Shown: positions 43,989-53,107, numbered from the stretch's first letter. The stretch: DNA of 64,000 nt from an uncultured Acidobacteriia bacterium (GCA_903923395.1 CAIXXM010000083.1:123128-187127); one strand, 5' to 3'. Notes: generated by a model not told the origin, from the sequence alone. Numbers and translations are program-made.

Positions 43989-44846
43989 GTGAGTACACAG
44001 CCTCTTCCTTTTCCTATTGACAAGAGCCGGATGAACTGGCCGACTGTCATCGTTTTCGGCATTTTCCATATCCTGGCGCTCATTGCGATCCCCATGTTCA
44101 CCTGGAAGGTGTTCCTGGTCACCTGCGTGATCCACTGGGCCTGCATCAGTCTCGGTATCGGCATGGGTTATCACCGGTTGCACACACACCGCGCATATAA
44201 GGTACCGAAATGGATGGACTACCTGTTCGCCACGCTGGGCACCATGACCCTCGAAGGCGGACCGATCTTCTGGGTGGCCACCCATCGCATCCATCACCAG
44301 CTTTCTGACAAGCCCGGCGATCCGCACTCCCCGCACGATGGCGCCTGGTGGGCGCACATCGGCTGGATGCTCTTCGGTGAAGCGAAGCACTCCAATACGA
44401 AGCTGATGTCGAAGTACGCTCCCGATCTGGCGAAAGACCCTTACTACCGCTGGCTCGATACCTATCACTACGTGCCGCTGGTCATCTTCTCTGTGTTCCT
44501 TTATTTGGTTGGCGGCTTGCCGCTCTTCATGTGGGGCACGTTCGTCCGCGTCACCTGGGGCCTGCATTGCACCTGGATGGTGAACTCCGCCACCCATATG
44601 TGGGGAACCCGCCGCTTCAAGACCCGCGATGACTCCCGGAACTTGTGGTGGGTGGCACTGCTGACCTTCGGCGAAGGCTGGCACAATAACCACCACGCAC
44701 ACCCCGCCTCTGCCCGTCACGGCCTGAACTGGAACGAACTGGACATCACCTGGCTGCAAATCAACCTGCTGCAAAAGCTCGGCATTGCGAAGAATGTGAA
44801 GGTCGCGAAACTGGACGACCAGAACCTTGAACAGCAAGCAGCCTGA
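43989..44846 (+). CDS. membrane fatty-acid desaturase (acyl-CoA delta-9 type)
   Basis: A 285-residue integral membrane di-iron desaturase. The three histidine boxes are intact: HRLHTH (62-67), HRIHHQ (99-104) and, near the C-terminus, EGWHNNHHAHP. Hydrophobic segments before the first box and between the second and third match the family topology. It inserts a double bond into saturated acyl chains at the inner membrane and adjusts fluidity. The start is GTG 43989. A histidine kinase gene begins 7 bases after its stop, and a response regulator follows. Confidence 0.94.
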   Translation: MSTQPLPFPIDKSRMNWPTVIVFGIFHILALIAIPMFTWKVFLVTCVIHWACISLGIGMGYHRLHTHRAYKVPKWMDYLFATLGTMTLEGGPIFWVATHRIHHQLSDKPGDPHSPHDGAWWAHIGWMLFGEAKHSNTKLMSKYAPDLAKDPYYRWLDTYHYVPLVIFSVFLYLVGGLPLFMWGTFVRVTWGLHCTWMVNSATHMWGTRRFKTRDDSRNLWWVALLTFGEGWHNNHHAHPASARHGLNWNELDITWLQINLLQKLGIAKNVKVAKLDDQNLEQQAA

Positions 44847-44853
44847 ACTCACA

Positions 44854-45801
44854 ATGCAGTACCCGGGGGGACTTGAGCGTCTCCCCGTGGTGCGGCGTCA
44901 TAATTGGAGCATGGGTTCCAGCGGACGCCGCAGATCAATGGCACTGTTCATCACGCTCGGCGCGGTGGTAGTCGTCCTCGCAATTGTTCTCAATGTTCTG
45001 AATGTGGCTTTCAGCTGGCGTACGGGCCTCATGGTGGTGCTCGGAACGCTGTTTTCCCTGCTCATCATCGCGGGCATCACACTGAACACAATCTTCCTCG
45101 TCCGCGAAATCCGTCTGAATGAACAACATGACCGCTTCATCAATGCAGTAACGCATGAATTGAAGACACCGGTTGCGTCGATCCGCCTGTATCTGGAGAC
45201 CCTGCAAAAGCGGGAACTCGATGAGGCCAAGCGGAAAGAGTTCTACGAAATCATGCTGGCAGACAGCCAGCGCCTCACCAGCACGATTGATCAGGTTCTA
45301 CGCGCCGGGCAGGCGAAATCGGCAAAGGCGAACCGTATCCCCCTCGACCTCGGAGAACTCGTGCGCGAATGCGTCGACCTGGCACGCAAGCGGCATCATC
45401 TGGACGGCGAAGCCATCCAATATGAAGGCATTCGCGTCACAGTGCGCGGTGATGTGGATGAACTTCGGGCAGCAGTCTCCAATCTTCTGGACAACGCGAT
45501 CAAGTATTCGCGAGAGGAAGTGCGGGTAGTGGCGCGGGTTACCAAGATTGATGACATGACTGCCGCGGTGAAAGTCCAGGATCAGGGCGTTGGCATTCCG
45601 AAGAATGAATTGAAGCGGGTCTTCAAGCGCTTCTACCGGATTCCCGGCGTGATTGCGGTGCGGGTGAAGGGCACCGGCCTGGGTCTCTACATTGTTCAAT
45701 CCGCGGCGGGCAAACATGGCGGTCGGGCATTCGCGGAGAGCGAAGGTCCGGGCAAGGGCAGCACTTTTACTCTGGAATTGCCGATACCCGCAGGCTCATG
45801 A
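44854..45801 (+). CDS. sensor histidine kinase with two membrane helices and no periplasmic domain
   Basis: A 315-residue HisKA/HATPase kinase. Start taken as ATG 44854; 44911 is possible. Two membrane helices (about residues 30-53 and 58-83) are joined by only a few residues, so there is no external sensor domain. His101 in AVTHELKTPVASI is the phosphorylation site. The ATP domain has NLLDNAIKYS, DQGVGIPK and GTGLGLYIV. Kinases of this shape sense the membrane itself or a membrane partner. It overlaps its response regulator by 4 bases and follows a desaturase, suggesting control of membrane lipids. Confidence 0.93.
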   Translation: MQYPGGLERLPVVRRHNWSMGSSGRRRSMALFITLGAVVVVLAIVLNVLNVAFSWRTGLMVVLGTLFSLLIIAGITLNTIFLVREIRLNEQHDRFINAVTHELKTPVASIRLYLETLQKRELDEAKRKEFYEIMLADSQRLTSTIDQVLRAGQAKSAKANRIPLDLGELVRECVDLARKRHHLDGEAIQYEGIRVTVRGDVDELRAAVSNLLDNAIKYSREEVRVVARVTKIDDMTAAVKVQDQGVGIPKNELKRVFKRFYRIPGVIAVRVKGTGLGLYIVQSAAGKHGGRAFAESEGPGKGSTFTLELPIPAGS

Positions 45802-46496
45802 GCTCCATTCTGGTGGTCGAAGACGAGTGGCACCTGGCGCAGGGGCTGCGGTTCAATCTCGAAGAAGAAGGCTTCACCGTGGAGGTTGCGGAAACGGGAG
45901 AGGCCGCACTCGAGAAAATTCCCGTCGGTGCGCAACCGTTTGATCTGGTGGTGCTTGACGTGATGCTGCCGGGGATCGACGGCTTTACCGTCGTCCGGAC
46001 TTTGCGCGAGCGCAACCAGTTCGTACCGGTGCTGATGCTGACAGCGCGGGGACGCAGCGAAGACGTTCTGCACGGTTTTGCTTCCGGGGCCGATGATTAC
46101 CTGCCCAAACCCTTCGAACTTTCCATTCTCATCGCGCGCGTCAACGGTCTTCTCCGCCGCAAGCAGTGGCTGGAAAGCAAACCGGTCGACCCCACTGATC
46201 TCTATGAATTCTCCGGTCGCACGCTCGATTTCAACGCCATGGAAGTCTCTGTCGCGGACCGGAAAATGCCCCTCACCCTGATGGAGGCCAATCTGATGCG
46301 GTACCTGATCCGTCACAAGGGCAAGACCATTTCGAGGAAGTCAATTCTGGAAGATGTGTGGGGAATGTCAGAGGACACGGACACGAGGGCGATCGACAAC
46401 TTCATCGTCAGGCTGAGAAGGTATATCGAAGATGATCCGTCCGAGCCGAAGCATTTGCTGACGGTGCGGGGGGTCGGATACAGATTTGTCGGCTAG
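45798..46496 (+). CDS. OmpR/PhoB-family response regulator
   Basis: A 232-residue regulator. The receiver domain has the acidic pair in VVEDEWHL, the phosphoacceptor Asp54 in LVVLDVMLPGIDGF and the Lys in LPKPFE. The C-terminal winged helix (about 130-232, ISRKSILEDVWGM, RAIDNFIVRLRRYIEDDP, LLTVRGVGYRFVG) is the DNA-binding OmpR type. Its ATG overlaps the kinase stop as ATGA, so they are a cognate pair. A perfect inverted repeat upstream of the desaturase is a candidate target. Confidence 0.95.
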   Translation: MSSILVVEDEWHLAQGLRFNLEEEGFTVEVAETGEAALEKIPVGAQPFDLVVLDVMLPGIDGFTVVRTLRERNQFVPVLMLTARGRSEDVLHGFASGADDYLPKPFELSILIARVNGLLRRKQWLESKPVDPTDLYEFSGRTLDFNAMEVSVADRKMPLTLMEANLMRYLIRHKGKTISRKSILEDVWGMSEDTDTRAIDNFIVRLRRYIEDDPSEPKHLLTVRGVGYRFVG

Positions 46497-46554
46497 ATGT
46501 TGGCCGAAGCCACATCAAACCTGTCCAGCCTCCGACCCGTAGTTTGCAGGCAAC

Positions 46555-46971
46555 TTACCCGGCGCAATACTGATCGAATGCGGCCGTCAGATTCTTCGCA
46601 ATCGTGAACGGATCGCTCTGCTCGATCTGGAAGCGGTGCATCACATAGACCGGCTGGCCATCTTTGAAGATCGCCACCGAAGGCGATGAGGGCGGATAAT
46701 CCTTGAGGATCTCGCGAAGGCGGGCAACTGCTTCCACGTCGCCACCCGCGAATACCGTCGCGGACTTGGCAGGCTTCACGGCATGCTGCAGCGCCATACC
46801 GATACCGGGACGGGCCTTGCCGGCAGCGCAACCGCAAACGGAGTTCACAACCATCATCACGGTGCCATCGGCAATGATGCGGTCGACATCCTGGGGAGTG
46901 CGCGCTTCCTCAATGCCGTACTTGGTCAGGTCTTCGCGCATGGGGACGATGAGGTGCTCTGGATATCGCAT
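46555..46971 (-). CDS. BrxA/BrxB-family bacilliredoxin (YphP/YqiW-like)
   Basis: A 138-residue thioredoxin-fold protein. The start at ATG 46971 (MRYPEHLIVPMREDLTKYGI) and length match the family. The active site is the hallmark Cys-Gly-Cys (VVNSVCGCAAGKARPG, C46 and C48). In Bacillus these proteins remove bacillithiol from mixed disulfides on proteins; whether this organism makes bacillithiol cannot be read from the window. FKDGQPVYVMHRFQIE is the conserved late block. It diverges from the oxidase gene, with 124 bases between starts. Confidence 0.93.
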   Translation of the reverse strand: MRYPEHLIVPMREDLTKYGIEEARTPQDVDRIIADGTVMMVVNSVCGCAAGKARPGIGMALQHAVKPAKSATVFAGGDVEAVARLREILKDYPPSSPSVAIFKDGQPVYVMHRFQIEQSDPFTIAKNLTAAFDQYCAG

Positions 46972-47095
46972 AGTTTCTCTGTTTATGATTGTCGCACTCC
47001 GCTTTTGGATGCGTTTTGCTACATTGTGAGTCTCACGCAAGTTTCGGCACCACGCTGCGCCGGATTCTCCCAACAATCCCTGCCCGAGGTGACCA

Positions 47096-48277
47096 ATGAA
47101 CCGACGTGACTTCCTGGGCGCCGCTGCCGTATTTGGACTGACCGGCTGCGCCCGCAAAACACATATCGCCCGCGTGGCCGCGCCACCGCTGCCCGCCTAC
47201 GATGTCATCCCCAAGCTGTATCCGATTCGCGCCCATACGGACCGCATCTTCCGGATTACCGTTTGTCTGCGTCCTTTCCGCGCGGCGGGTCCGAGGATGG
47301 ATGTCGAAAAAGTGGGGGACAAGACCGTGATCCACAACTACGGCCACGGCGGCAGTGGCTGGTCGTTGTCGTGGGGTGCGGGCAGTATCGTAGTCGAAAA
47401 AGCGCAGATCCTGGGCGAGAAGGAGATCGCCGTGATTGGCTGTGGTGCGCTGGGCTTGACCTCCGCCACGCTGTTGCAGCGGGCAGGCTTCAAGGTCACC
47501 ATTTATGCCAAGGAGCGCCCGCCGGAAGTCCGCTCCTCGCGCGCAACCGGCTCCTGGACGCCGGATTCCCGGGTTGGCCTCACGAATTCCGTGAACGCGA
47601 ATTTCCCGGCTTTGTGGGAGAAGATGACCCGCTACTCCTTCCACACTTATGAAAGCTATCTCGGCATGGCTGGAAACCCTGTCGAATGGACAGACCGGTA
47701 CTCCCTTTCTGACACTGCGGATGGCGGACGCGGATCTTCACGTCCGGAACCCGGCACGCTGGACTTCGCCAAATTCCAGGACCGTGTGGCTGACCTGACT
47801 CCCCGTGGAATCGATCTCCCGCCCGGCAGTCACCCGTTTCCGACGAAATTCGCCAACAGAGGTTCCAGTCTCACCTTCAACATCGCGGGCTTTTCCAGGC
47901 AACTGATGAATGACTTTTTCATTGCAGGGGGCCAGATCGAGACCACGGAGTTTCATGAACCTTCGGAACTCCGCACGCTGCGCCAGAAGGTGATCGTAAA
48001 CGCAACCGGCTATGGGGCCCGTGCTCTGTGGAAGGATGAATCCGTGGTGCCCGTGCGCGGTCAAATCGCCTGGCTGATTCCGCAGCCGGAGGTGAATTAT
48101 GGCTTGGGATATAAGGGCATAAACGTCCTCGCGCGTCGCGATGGAATCGTCGTGCAGGGCCGGGGCAAGGGTGAGATGGAAGGTTATAACGATACGAATG
48201 AGAATCCGGATCGTAAGTCGGCGGAAGAGTGGGTGGAGACGATTGCGGAGTTATCTTCGCGGATGAAGATCAGTTAG
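47096..48277 (+). CDS. Tat lipoprotein FAD oxidase, circularly permuted D-amino-acid-oxidase fold
   Basis: A 393-residue protein. The N-terminus is a Tat signal (NRRDFLGAAAVFG) with a lipobox LTGC (Cys18), so it is probably membrane-anchored in the periplasm. Residues 58-94 carry LRPFRAAGPRMDVE and VIHNYGHGGSGWSLSWG, which in D-amino-acid oxidases lie at the C-terminus. The FAD-binding motif VIGCGALGLTSATLLQRAG comes afterwards (113-131), then TGSWTPDS, VNATGYGARAL (301-311) and RGQIAWL. The protein ends at about where the usual enzyme would continue into the LRP block. The order is thus rotated. Probable role: oxidation of D-amino acids or other amines; substrate unknown. Confidence 0.85.
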   Translation: MNRRDFLGAAAVFGLTGCARKTHIARVAAPPLPAYDVIPKLYPIRAHTDRIFRITVCLRPFRAAGPRMDVEKVGDKTVIHNYGHGGSGWSLSWGAGSIVVEKAQILGEKEIAVIGCGALGLTSATLLQRAGFKVTIYAKERPPEVRSSRATGSWTPDSRVGLTNSVNANFPALWEKMTRYSFHTYESYLGMAGNPVEWTDRYSLSDTADGGRGSSRPEPGTLDFAKFQDRVADLTPRGIDLPPGSHPFPTKFANRGSSLTFNIAGFSRQLMNDFFIAGGQIETTEFHEPSELRTLRQKVIVNATGYGARALWKDESVVPVRGQIAWLIPQPEVNYGLGYKGINVLARRDGIVVQGRGKGEMEGYNDTNENPDRKSAEEWVETIAELSSRMKIS

Positions 48278-48852
48278 GCGCTTTCCAACACAACCCGGTC
48301 ATATAGGTCCGCCAGAATCACCTGACATCCAATGGAGGAGAGGTTGATTTCCGTTTCGGGCTGCATATGCTCGCGGAAGAGCCAGGAGCCGTCCGGCTGC
48401 TTCACGTGATGCTCTGCGCGGATCTCGGTTTGCCAGAGGATCAGATACTCCTGGAATGACGGCAGCGAACGGTAATAGAGAAACTTCTCACCCCGGTCAT
48501 AACTTTGGGTGGAAGGGGAGAGAACTTCCACGATGAGCGTGGCATCGGTCAAGACGTCTTTGCGTTCATCCAGAAACTGGTCGGGGCCACAGGTCACCAC
48601 CACGTCAGGATAGGTGTAGATCCCGAAGGTCCGGCTGTGGATTCGCATGTCACTCGAAACCACACTGCAGGGTTTCCCTTTCAGCTGCTGGTGCAGCGCA
48701 GCTGCCGCATTCATCATCACCAGTGCGTGGTTTCGCGTTCCGCCGGACATCGCGTAGATGCCACCCTTGATGAACTCACTGCGGAATTCCGACTTGCGCT
48801 CAAGCTCCAAATATTGCTCGGCAGTGAAAATCGGGATCGGCTGGGTCGACAT
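48274..48852 (-). CDS. Uma2 family (DUF820) putative endonuclease
   Basis: A 192-residue protein with the Uma2/DUF820 PD-(D/E)xK-like fold. Motifs: FTAEQYLELERKSEFRSEFI, YTYPDVVVTCG (Asp of the active site), LIVEVLSPSTQSYDRGEKF (Glu and the following conserved block) and the block LPSFQEYLILW. The family is abundant in cyanobacteria and some other phyla, where many copies occur per genome; its biological role is not established. It is convergent with the oxidase gene (4-base overlap) and is followed upstream by receptor 4 on the same strand, 15 bases away. Confidence 0.93.
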   Translation of the reverse strand: MSTQPIPIFTAEQYLELERKSEFRSEFIKGGIYAMSGGTRNHALVMMNAAAALHQQLKGKPCSVVSSDMRIHSRTFGIYTYPDVVVTCGPDQFLDERKDVLTDATLIVEVLSPSTQSYDRGEKFLYYRSLPSFQEYLILWQTEIRAEHHVKQPDGSWLFREHMQPETEINLSSIGCQVILADLYDRVVLESA

Positions 48853-48867
48853 GACTTTCCTATTCTC

Positions 48868-51800
48868 TCAAAACTCGATCCGCGCCACCATTTGCATGAA
48901 CCGGGCACTGCGGGCGGAAGTAATCAGGCCGTAGCCGGGGGAGTTGAATGTGGCTGACTGCGTCGCGGTATTCGCCACCACGGAAAGGCTTCCTGAAGGC
49001 AGCAGCAGATTCGTGTGATTCAGCGTGTTGTAAGTCTCAGCCCGCAACTGCAGGGCGAGCCGCTCCCGGAAACGAATTCGGCGGCCGGCGGAAAGATTGA
49101 CGTTCCAGTCCCCCGGCGCACGCGCGATTTCCCGCCCCAGGTTGCCGATCGCGGCCGGCAGAATCAGCTTGGTTGCCCCATTAATTGTGGCGAAGAGCGG
49201 ACCCGTTGGCTTCAGCGGAAATTGTGGATCGCTCACGGGACGCAGATATTGAATGCCGGTCCCGACCGTAGTGAGCGTTGGGGCATAAAGCAGCGCCGCG
49301 GTCCCCGTGATATTCGGGCGCTGCTGCACGGCATCTGGATACAAGTTGTTCTGGTAAATATTCACGGGCAAACCACTGCGCGCGGTGAAGACCCCGCTGA
49401 ACTCAAGATCCCGCAACCATTTCGGTCCGCGTGTAATGGTGTACCGGGGTGCTGCGGTAAAGGTCTGGCGGCGGTCAAATGCACTGACGGCATGCTCCAG
49501 ATTGCGGGCCAGCTGCGGAAGCTGGCCGGAATCCACCACGTTACTCGGCTGTGTATTGGTGAAGGTTCCGCTGCCATCATCCATACTCTTAGACCACGTG
49601 TAGTTCGCGATCACTGAGAAGGAGCGCGAAACCTCACGGGACAGCCGCAGTTGCAGAGAAGCATACTCGGAACTTCCCACATTGCTGATGGCACTCCAGC
49701 CGGCAACAGTGGGAAATGGCCGGTATTGCTGCGTTGCGATGTTACTTCCGCTGGCAGTAATCAATTCCGCGATGGAGAAGGACGGCAGCACATTTTCCCG
49801 GATGAAGAGCGGCAGATGATAGGCGTGGGATCCCACAAAGGTAGCCTCCGCGACAGTACCCCGCGCAATGAGCCGCTGTATGCCAAAATTCCACTGCAGA
49901 TTTTCCGGAAGATGATTTACATCTGCGAATTGAACACCCGGCGACAGAGGATTGGATGTCGTCGCCGCCTGCTCCACCAGGAAAGGATTGAAGGATTGCA
50001 CCAGCGGCAAAGGCATCCCCTGCGTGAGAGTGAATGGCTGGGCAATGCCGCGGCCCAGACTGTTGTACTGCTGTTGCAGCGTATAGCCAGGGAAGTTCAG
50101 CACCCCGCCCAGATTGGCGAACAACTGATAGAAAAACACACCAAAGGCGGAGCGGATAACGGTCTTTTGATCGAGCGCATATGCGAATCCGATCCGGGGC
50201 CCGAAATTGAACTTCGGCGGATCTAAATTCAAACTGTCCGACGCATTCTTTCCTGCCACCAGCAGCTTGCCCGTATTCACATCCACGCGCGAATACATGC
50301 CATTGGATGTGGTCATGGGCGACTCATACTCGTCGCGCAACCCCAGATTCAACGTCAGCTTCCGGGTGATCTTCCAATCGTCTTGAATGAAGAAGCCGAG
50401 GTTATAGCCGCGCCGTCCAATCATCGGCTGGGAGAGAGTGTAAACAGAACTCTTCACGGAACCCAGCAGGAATTCCGCCAAGGCATTGACGGCGTTTCCG
50501 GCGGTTGTATTCGTGGAAGTAAGTTCACCCGTGAAGGTATACCCTCCTGCGAAGTTAGCAGCGGCATTGAAAAAGTTGTACTGGTGCCTGCGGAACTGCG
50601 CACCAACTTTCACCGTATGGTTGCCGTGGACCCAATAGAGCGAGCCCGCGTATTGGAACATATTATCGGCCTGACTTACCCATGTATTCCCCTGACTCCC
50701 AAACACCGTGTATCCCGTGATGGAGATCGATGGCGCTGCCGCAATCGGGAAACGCTGCATACCGAGAGCCCCTGCAACGTCGAGCCCTAGACTCGGACCG
50801 GCCTGGTACAGCGGCTCACGCACCACACTGGCCCGCAGCTCCATCACCAGACTTGGCTTCAGCGTGGAGGTGTAGCCGAGCACGCCCTGCCAATCCGTCG
50901 AATGATTGTCCCCGTTACCGGGATTGAAAACTCCACCAATAATAGGGGCCTGTGGACTGAGCGAGTTGAAATGCGTGAAGCGGGCAAAGAGGCGGTTGGC
51001 GCTGGAGAGGTTATGGTCAACACGAAGATTGATGTCATTCGTTGACGGATGCGTGAAGACCTGGTTGACATAGTTATTCACACTCCGGCCTGTAGCCGAA
51101 TCGAAAGACCCCGCGGAATTAGGAGTTGGAAGCAGTGCCAGGATCTTCTGCGCCGTAAGATCCAAACGGGAAGCAGGAATCTTATTGCCGGGAAATGGTA
51201 TTTGCCTGGCTGCCGGGTCACCCACCACAACAGGCGACGAAGAAAAGTTCCCGCCCTGGAACTGTGTATCGGGCAGGGTCGAGATATTCAACGTGGGTGC
51301 CAGGCGGCGCAACCCCTCATAGTTCACGAAGAAGAAGGTCCTGTCTTTTCCCTTGTAGAGCCGTGGCAGCCAGAGGGGGCCGGAACCCTTAATGCCAAAC
51401 TGGTTCTGCCGGTCATAAGGCCTTGCAGTACCGCGTAAGTTATTGAAGAAGTTATTCGCGTTCAGATCCTCATTCCGGAAGTATTCATAGAGACCGCCAT
51501 GCCAGAGATTCGAGCCCGAATCAATCACAGCTGCAATCGTGGCACCTGTGGTCCGGCCGAACTCCGCCGAGTAAGTGGAGGTGAGAATCTTCAGCTCCCG
51601 GATCGCCTCAGTGGAAGGGATATGCCGGGTGGAGCCAGTGGTGCCGCCAACCACCGAGACGCCATCCACTGTGATCTCGCTGGCCTGCGTCCGGCTGCCG
51701 TTTACGGAGTACTGTGAACTCAGAATCGCGGTGGCATCCCCTCCTGCCGAGACACCCGCAGCCAGGTTCAAGAGGTTGAAGATATCGCGGTTCGCCATGG

Positions 51801-52233
51801 GAATATCGCGGATCTGGGCAGTGTCAATGTCCAGTCCCAGCGCGGAATCTTCCTTATTCAATACGGAGGCACTTTCTCCCGTAACTGTGACGGCTTCACT
51901 CAATTCGCCGGGCTGCAGGACAACATCCACGCGGGCCCTTTGATTGAATTCGAGCGGCAGTGCCTCGATTGAGAACTTCTTGAAGCCGGGATGCGTGACG
52001 ACAACATTGTAAGTGCCCACGGGAAGCGCCGGAGCAACAAAACCACCGCCGGCATCCGTTGCGCCGCTCCATGCGTGGACATTGGTCGCTGCGTTCACAA
52101 TCAAGACAGAAGCTGCGGGAATCAAAGCCCCGGAACTATCCTTGACCGACCCCGATATGGTCCCGTTCACATCCTGCCCGGAAAGACAGGTGCTGAGCAG
52201 CAGAAGCATTGCGGTGAAGCGGCAGATGTGCAT
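48868..52233 (-). CDS. Oar-like TonB-dependent outer-membrane receptor (4)
   Basis: A 1121-residue receptor. Start at ATG 52233 gives a signal peptide (MHICRFTAMLLLLSTCLSGQ); upstream codons lie in the region of the divergent cytochrome gene. Carboxypeptidase-regulatory-like domain about 20-105 (NGTISGSVKDSSGALIPAA), plug about 115-230 (EITVDGVSVVGGTTG, LKILTSTYSAEFGR), barrel ending MQMVARIEF. It shares only a 35-base gap with the cytochrome gene start. Unlike receptors 1 and 3, no Tat sugar enzyme follows; the next gene is Uma2. Confidence 0.92.
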   Translation of the reverse strand: MHICRFTAMLLLLSTCLSGQDVNGTISGSVKDSSGALIPAASVLIVNAATNVHAWSGATDAGGGFVAPALPVGTYNVVVTHPGFKKFSIEALPLEFNQRARVDVVLQPGELSEAVTVTGESASVLNKEDSALGLDIDTAQIRDIPMANRDIFNLLNLAAGVSAGGDATAILSSQYSVNGSRTQASEITVDGVSVVGGTTGSTRHIPSTEAIRELKILTSTYSAEFGRTTGATIAAVIDSGSNLWHGGLYEYFRNEDLNANNFFNNLRGTARPYDRQNQFGIKGSGPLWLPRLYKGKDRTFFFVNYEGLRRLAPTLNISTLPDTQFQGGNFSSSPVVVGDPAARQIPFPGNKIPASRLDLTAQKILALLPTPNSAGSFDSATGRSVNNYVNQVFTHPSTNDINLRVDHNLSSANRLFARFTHFNSLSPQAPIIGGVFNPGNGDNHSTDWQGVLGYTSTLKPSLVMELRASVVREPLYQAGPSLGLDVAGALGMQRFPIAAAPSISITGYTVFGSQGNTWVSQADNMFQYAGSLYWVHGNHTVKVGAQFRRHQYNFFNAAANFAGGYTFTGELTSTNTTAGNAVNALAEFLLGSVKSSVYTLSQPMIGRRGYNLGFFIQDDWKITRKLTLNLGLRDEYESPMTTSNGMYSRVDVNTGKLLVAGKNASDSLNLDPPKFNFGPRIGFAYALDQKTVIRSAFGVFFYQLFANLGGVLNFPGYTLQQQYNSLGRGIAQPFTLTQGMPLPLVQSFNPFLVEQAATTSNPLSPGVQFADVNHLPENLQWNFGIQRLIARGTVAEATFVGSHAYHLPLFIRENVLPSFSIAELITASGSNIATQQYRPFPTVAGWSAISNVGSSEYASLQLRLSREVSRSFSVIANYTWSKSMDDGSGTFTNTQPSNVVDSGQLPQLARNLEHAVSAFDRRQTFTAAPRYTITRGPKWLRDLEFSGVFTARSGLPVNIYQNNLYPDAVQQRPNITGTAALLYAPTLTTVGTGIQYLRPVSDPQFPLKPTGPLFATINGATKLILPAAIGNLGREIARAPGDWNVNLSAGRRIRFRERLALQLRAETYNTLNHTNLLLPSGSLSVVANTATQSATFNSPGYGLITSARSARFMQMVARIEF

Positions 52234-52242
52234 GGATGTTGG

Positions 52243-52257
52243 AGGATATCGTATCCT
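52243..52257. promoter_or_regulatory. 15-bp palindrome in the 35-base divergent gap
   Basis: AGGATA and TATCCT flank a TCG centre in the middle of the very short region between receptor 4 and the cytochrome gene. Any promoter there must overlap both genes' 5' regions. A joint operator is possible, but a 15-bp palindrome can arise by chance. Confidence 0.35.
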
Positions 52258-52268
52258 GATTCGTAACC

Positions 52269-53048
52269 ATGCAAAAAACATTTCTCACCGCACTGCTGTG
52301 CGCTGGCGCCCTTTGTGCGCAAACTCCAAATCTCACCGGCGTCTGGAAGGCCGATCTTTCCAAGAGCAAGACCGCTGGACCCGCCCCGCAAAACATCCTC
52401 GTCATCCTGGAACAGAAGGACGAAAAGATCACAGAACTGACCGGGACCTTCACGCAACGCGGGGAACGCCGCAACAGCCTGACCTATACGACTGCAGCGG
52501 GCAAAGCCTCCAACAACATGTATCGCGGCGCTTCCATGCGCTCCACCGCAAAGTGGGAGGGCAACACCCTGACCGTCGATTCCAAAATCGCACAGACCAA
52601 GCCCGCAACCATGCTCGCCAAATATACCGTGGCGGCGGACGGTAAGAGCTTCACGCTGGAATCCACGCTCAAGACAGCTGACCGCGAATCCGTGCAGACG
52701 CTGGTATTCGAAAAGCAAGCCGATGCAGCCGGGGAACCTTTGCGCAAACCCGAAAAGACGGCGTCCGAAGTCGAGAAGAACGTGACCGTGCTCGGATCTC
52801 TGCCGGCCTCGCAGTTCAGTGATGCCATGCAGAGCTTCAACATCGCGCTGGGTGTGGAATGCACCTTCTGCCACGTACAGGGTGATTTCGCCAAAGACGA
52901 TAGACCCCAGAAAGCCATGGCACGCAAGATGATCACCATGACGCATGAGATCAACAAGCAGGCCTTCGAAGGCAAGAATGAAGTGAAGTGCTATACCTGT
53001 CACGCCGGTGCGGGCCATCCCGCATCGCATCCCGCTTACGCGAAGTAA
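52269..53048 (+). CDS. exported dihaem c-type cytochrome (reaction-centre cytochrome subunit-like)
   Basis: A 259-residue exported protein. After a signal peptide (ending ALCAQ) is a beta-rich domain (about 20-150, NLTGVWKADLSKSK, TYTTAAGKASNNMYRG) found in many acidobacterial secreted proteins. The C-terminal part carries two haem c sites, CTFCH (198-202) and CYTCH (241-245), spaced as in the photosynthetic reaction centre cytochrome c subunit family; two of the usual four haems are present. It would carry electrons in the periplasm, with partners not visible here. It is divergent from receptor 4. Confidence 0.88.
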   Translation: MQKTFLTALLCAGALCAQTPNLTGVWKADLSKSKTAGPAPQNILVILEQKDEKITELTGTFTQRGERRNSLTYTTAAGKASNNMYRGASMRSTAKWEGNTLTVDSKIAQTKPATMLAKYTVAADGKSFTLESTLKTADRESVQTLVFEKQADAAGEPLRKPEKTASEVEKNVTVLGSLPASQFSDAMQSFNIALGVECTFCHVQGDFAKDDRPQKAMARKMITMTHEINKQAFEGKNEVKCYTCHAGAGHPASHPAYAK

Positions 53049-53067
53049 ACCCTGCTTCTGATGATCC

Positions 53068-53107
53068 GGGCGCACTGGCGGCAGTTACTCTTGCCGCTCG
53101 TGCGCCC
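53068..53107. terminator. long hairpin at the convergent end of the cytochrome and membrane-protein genes
   Basis: GGGCGCAC and GTGCGCCC form the outer stem and GCGGCA/TGCCGC the inner stem, with the stop codon of the minus-strand gene in the loop region. No T-run follows on either strand, so its role as terminator is uncertain. Confidence 0.4.
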
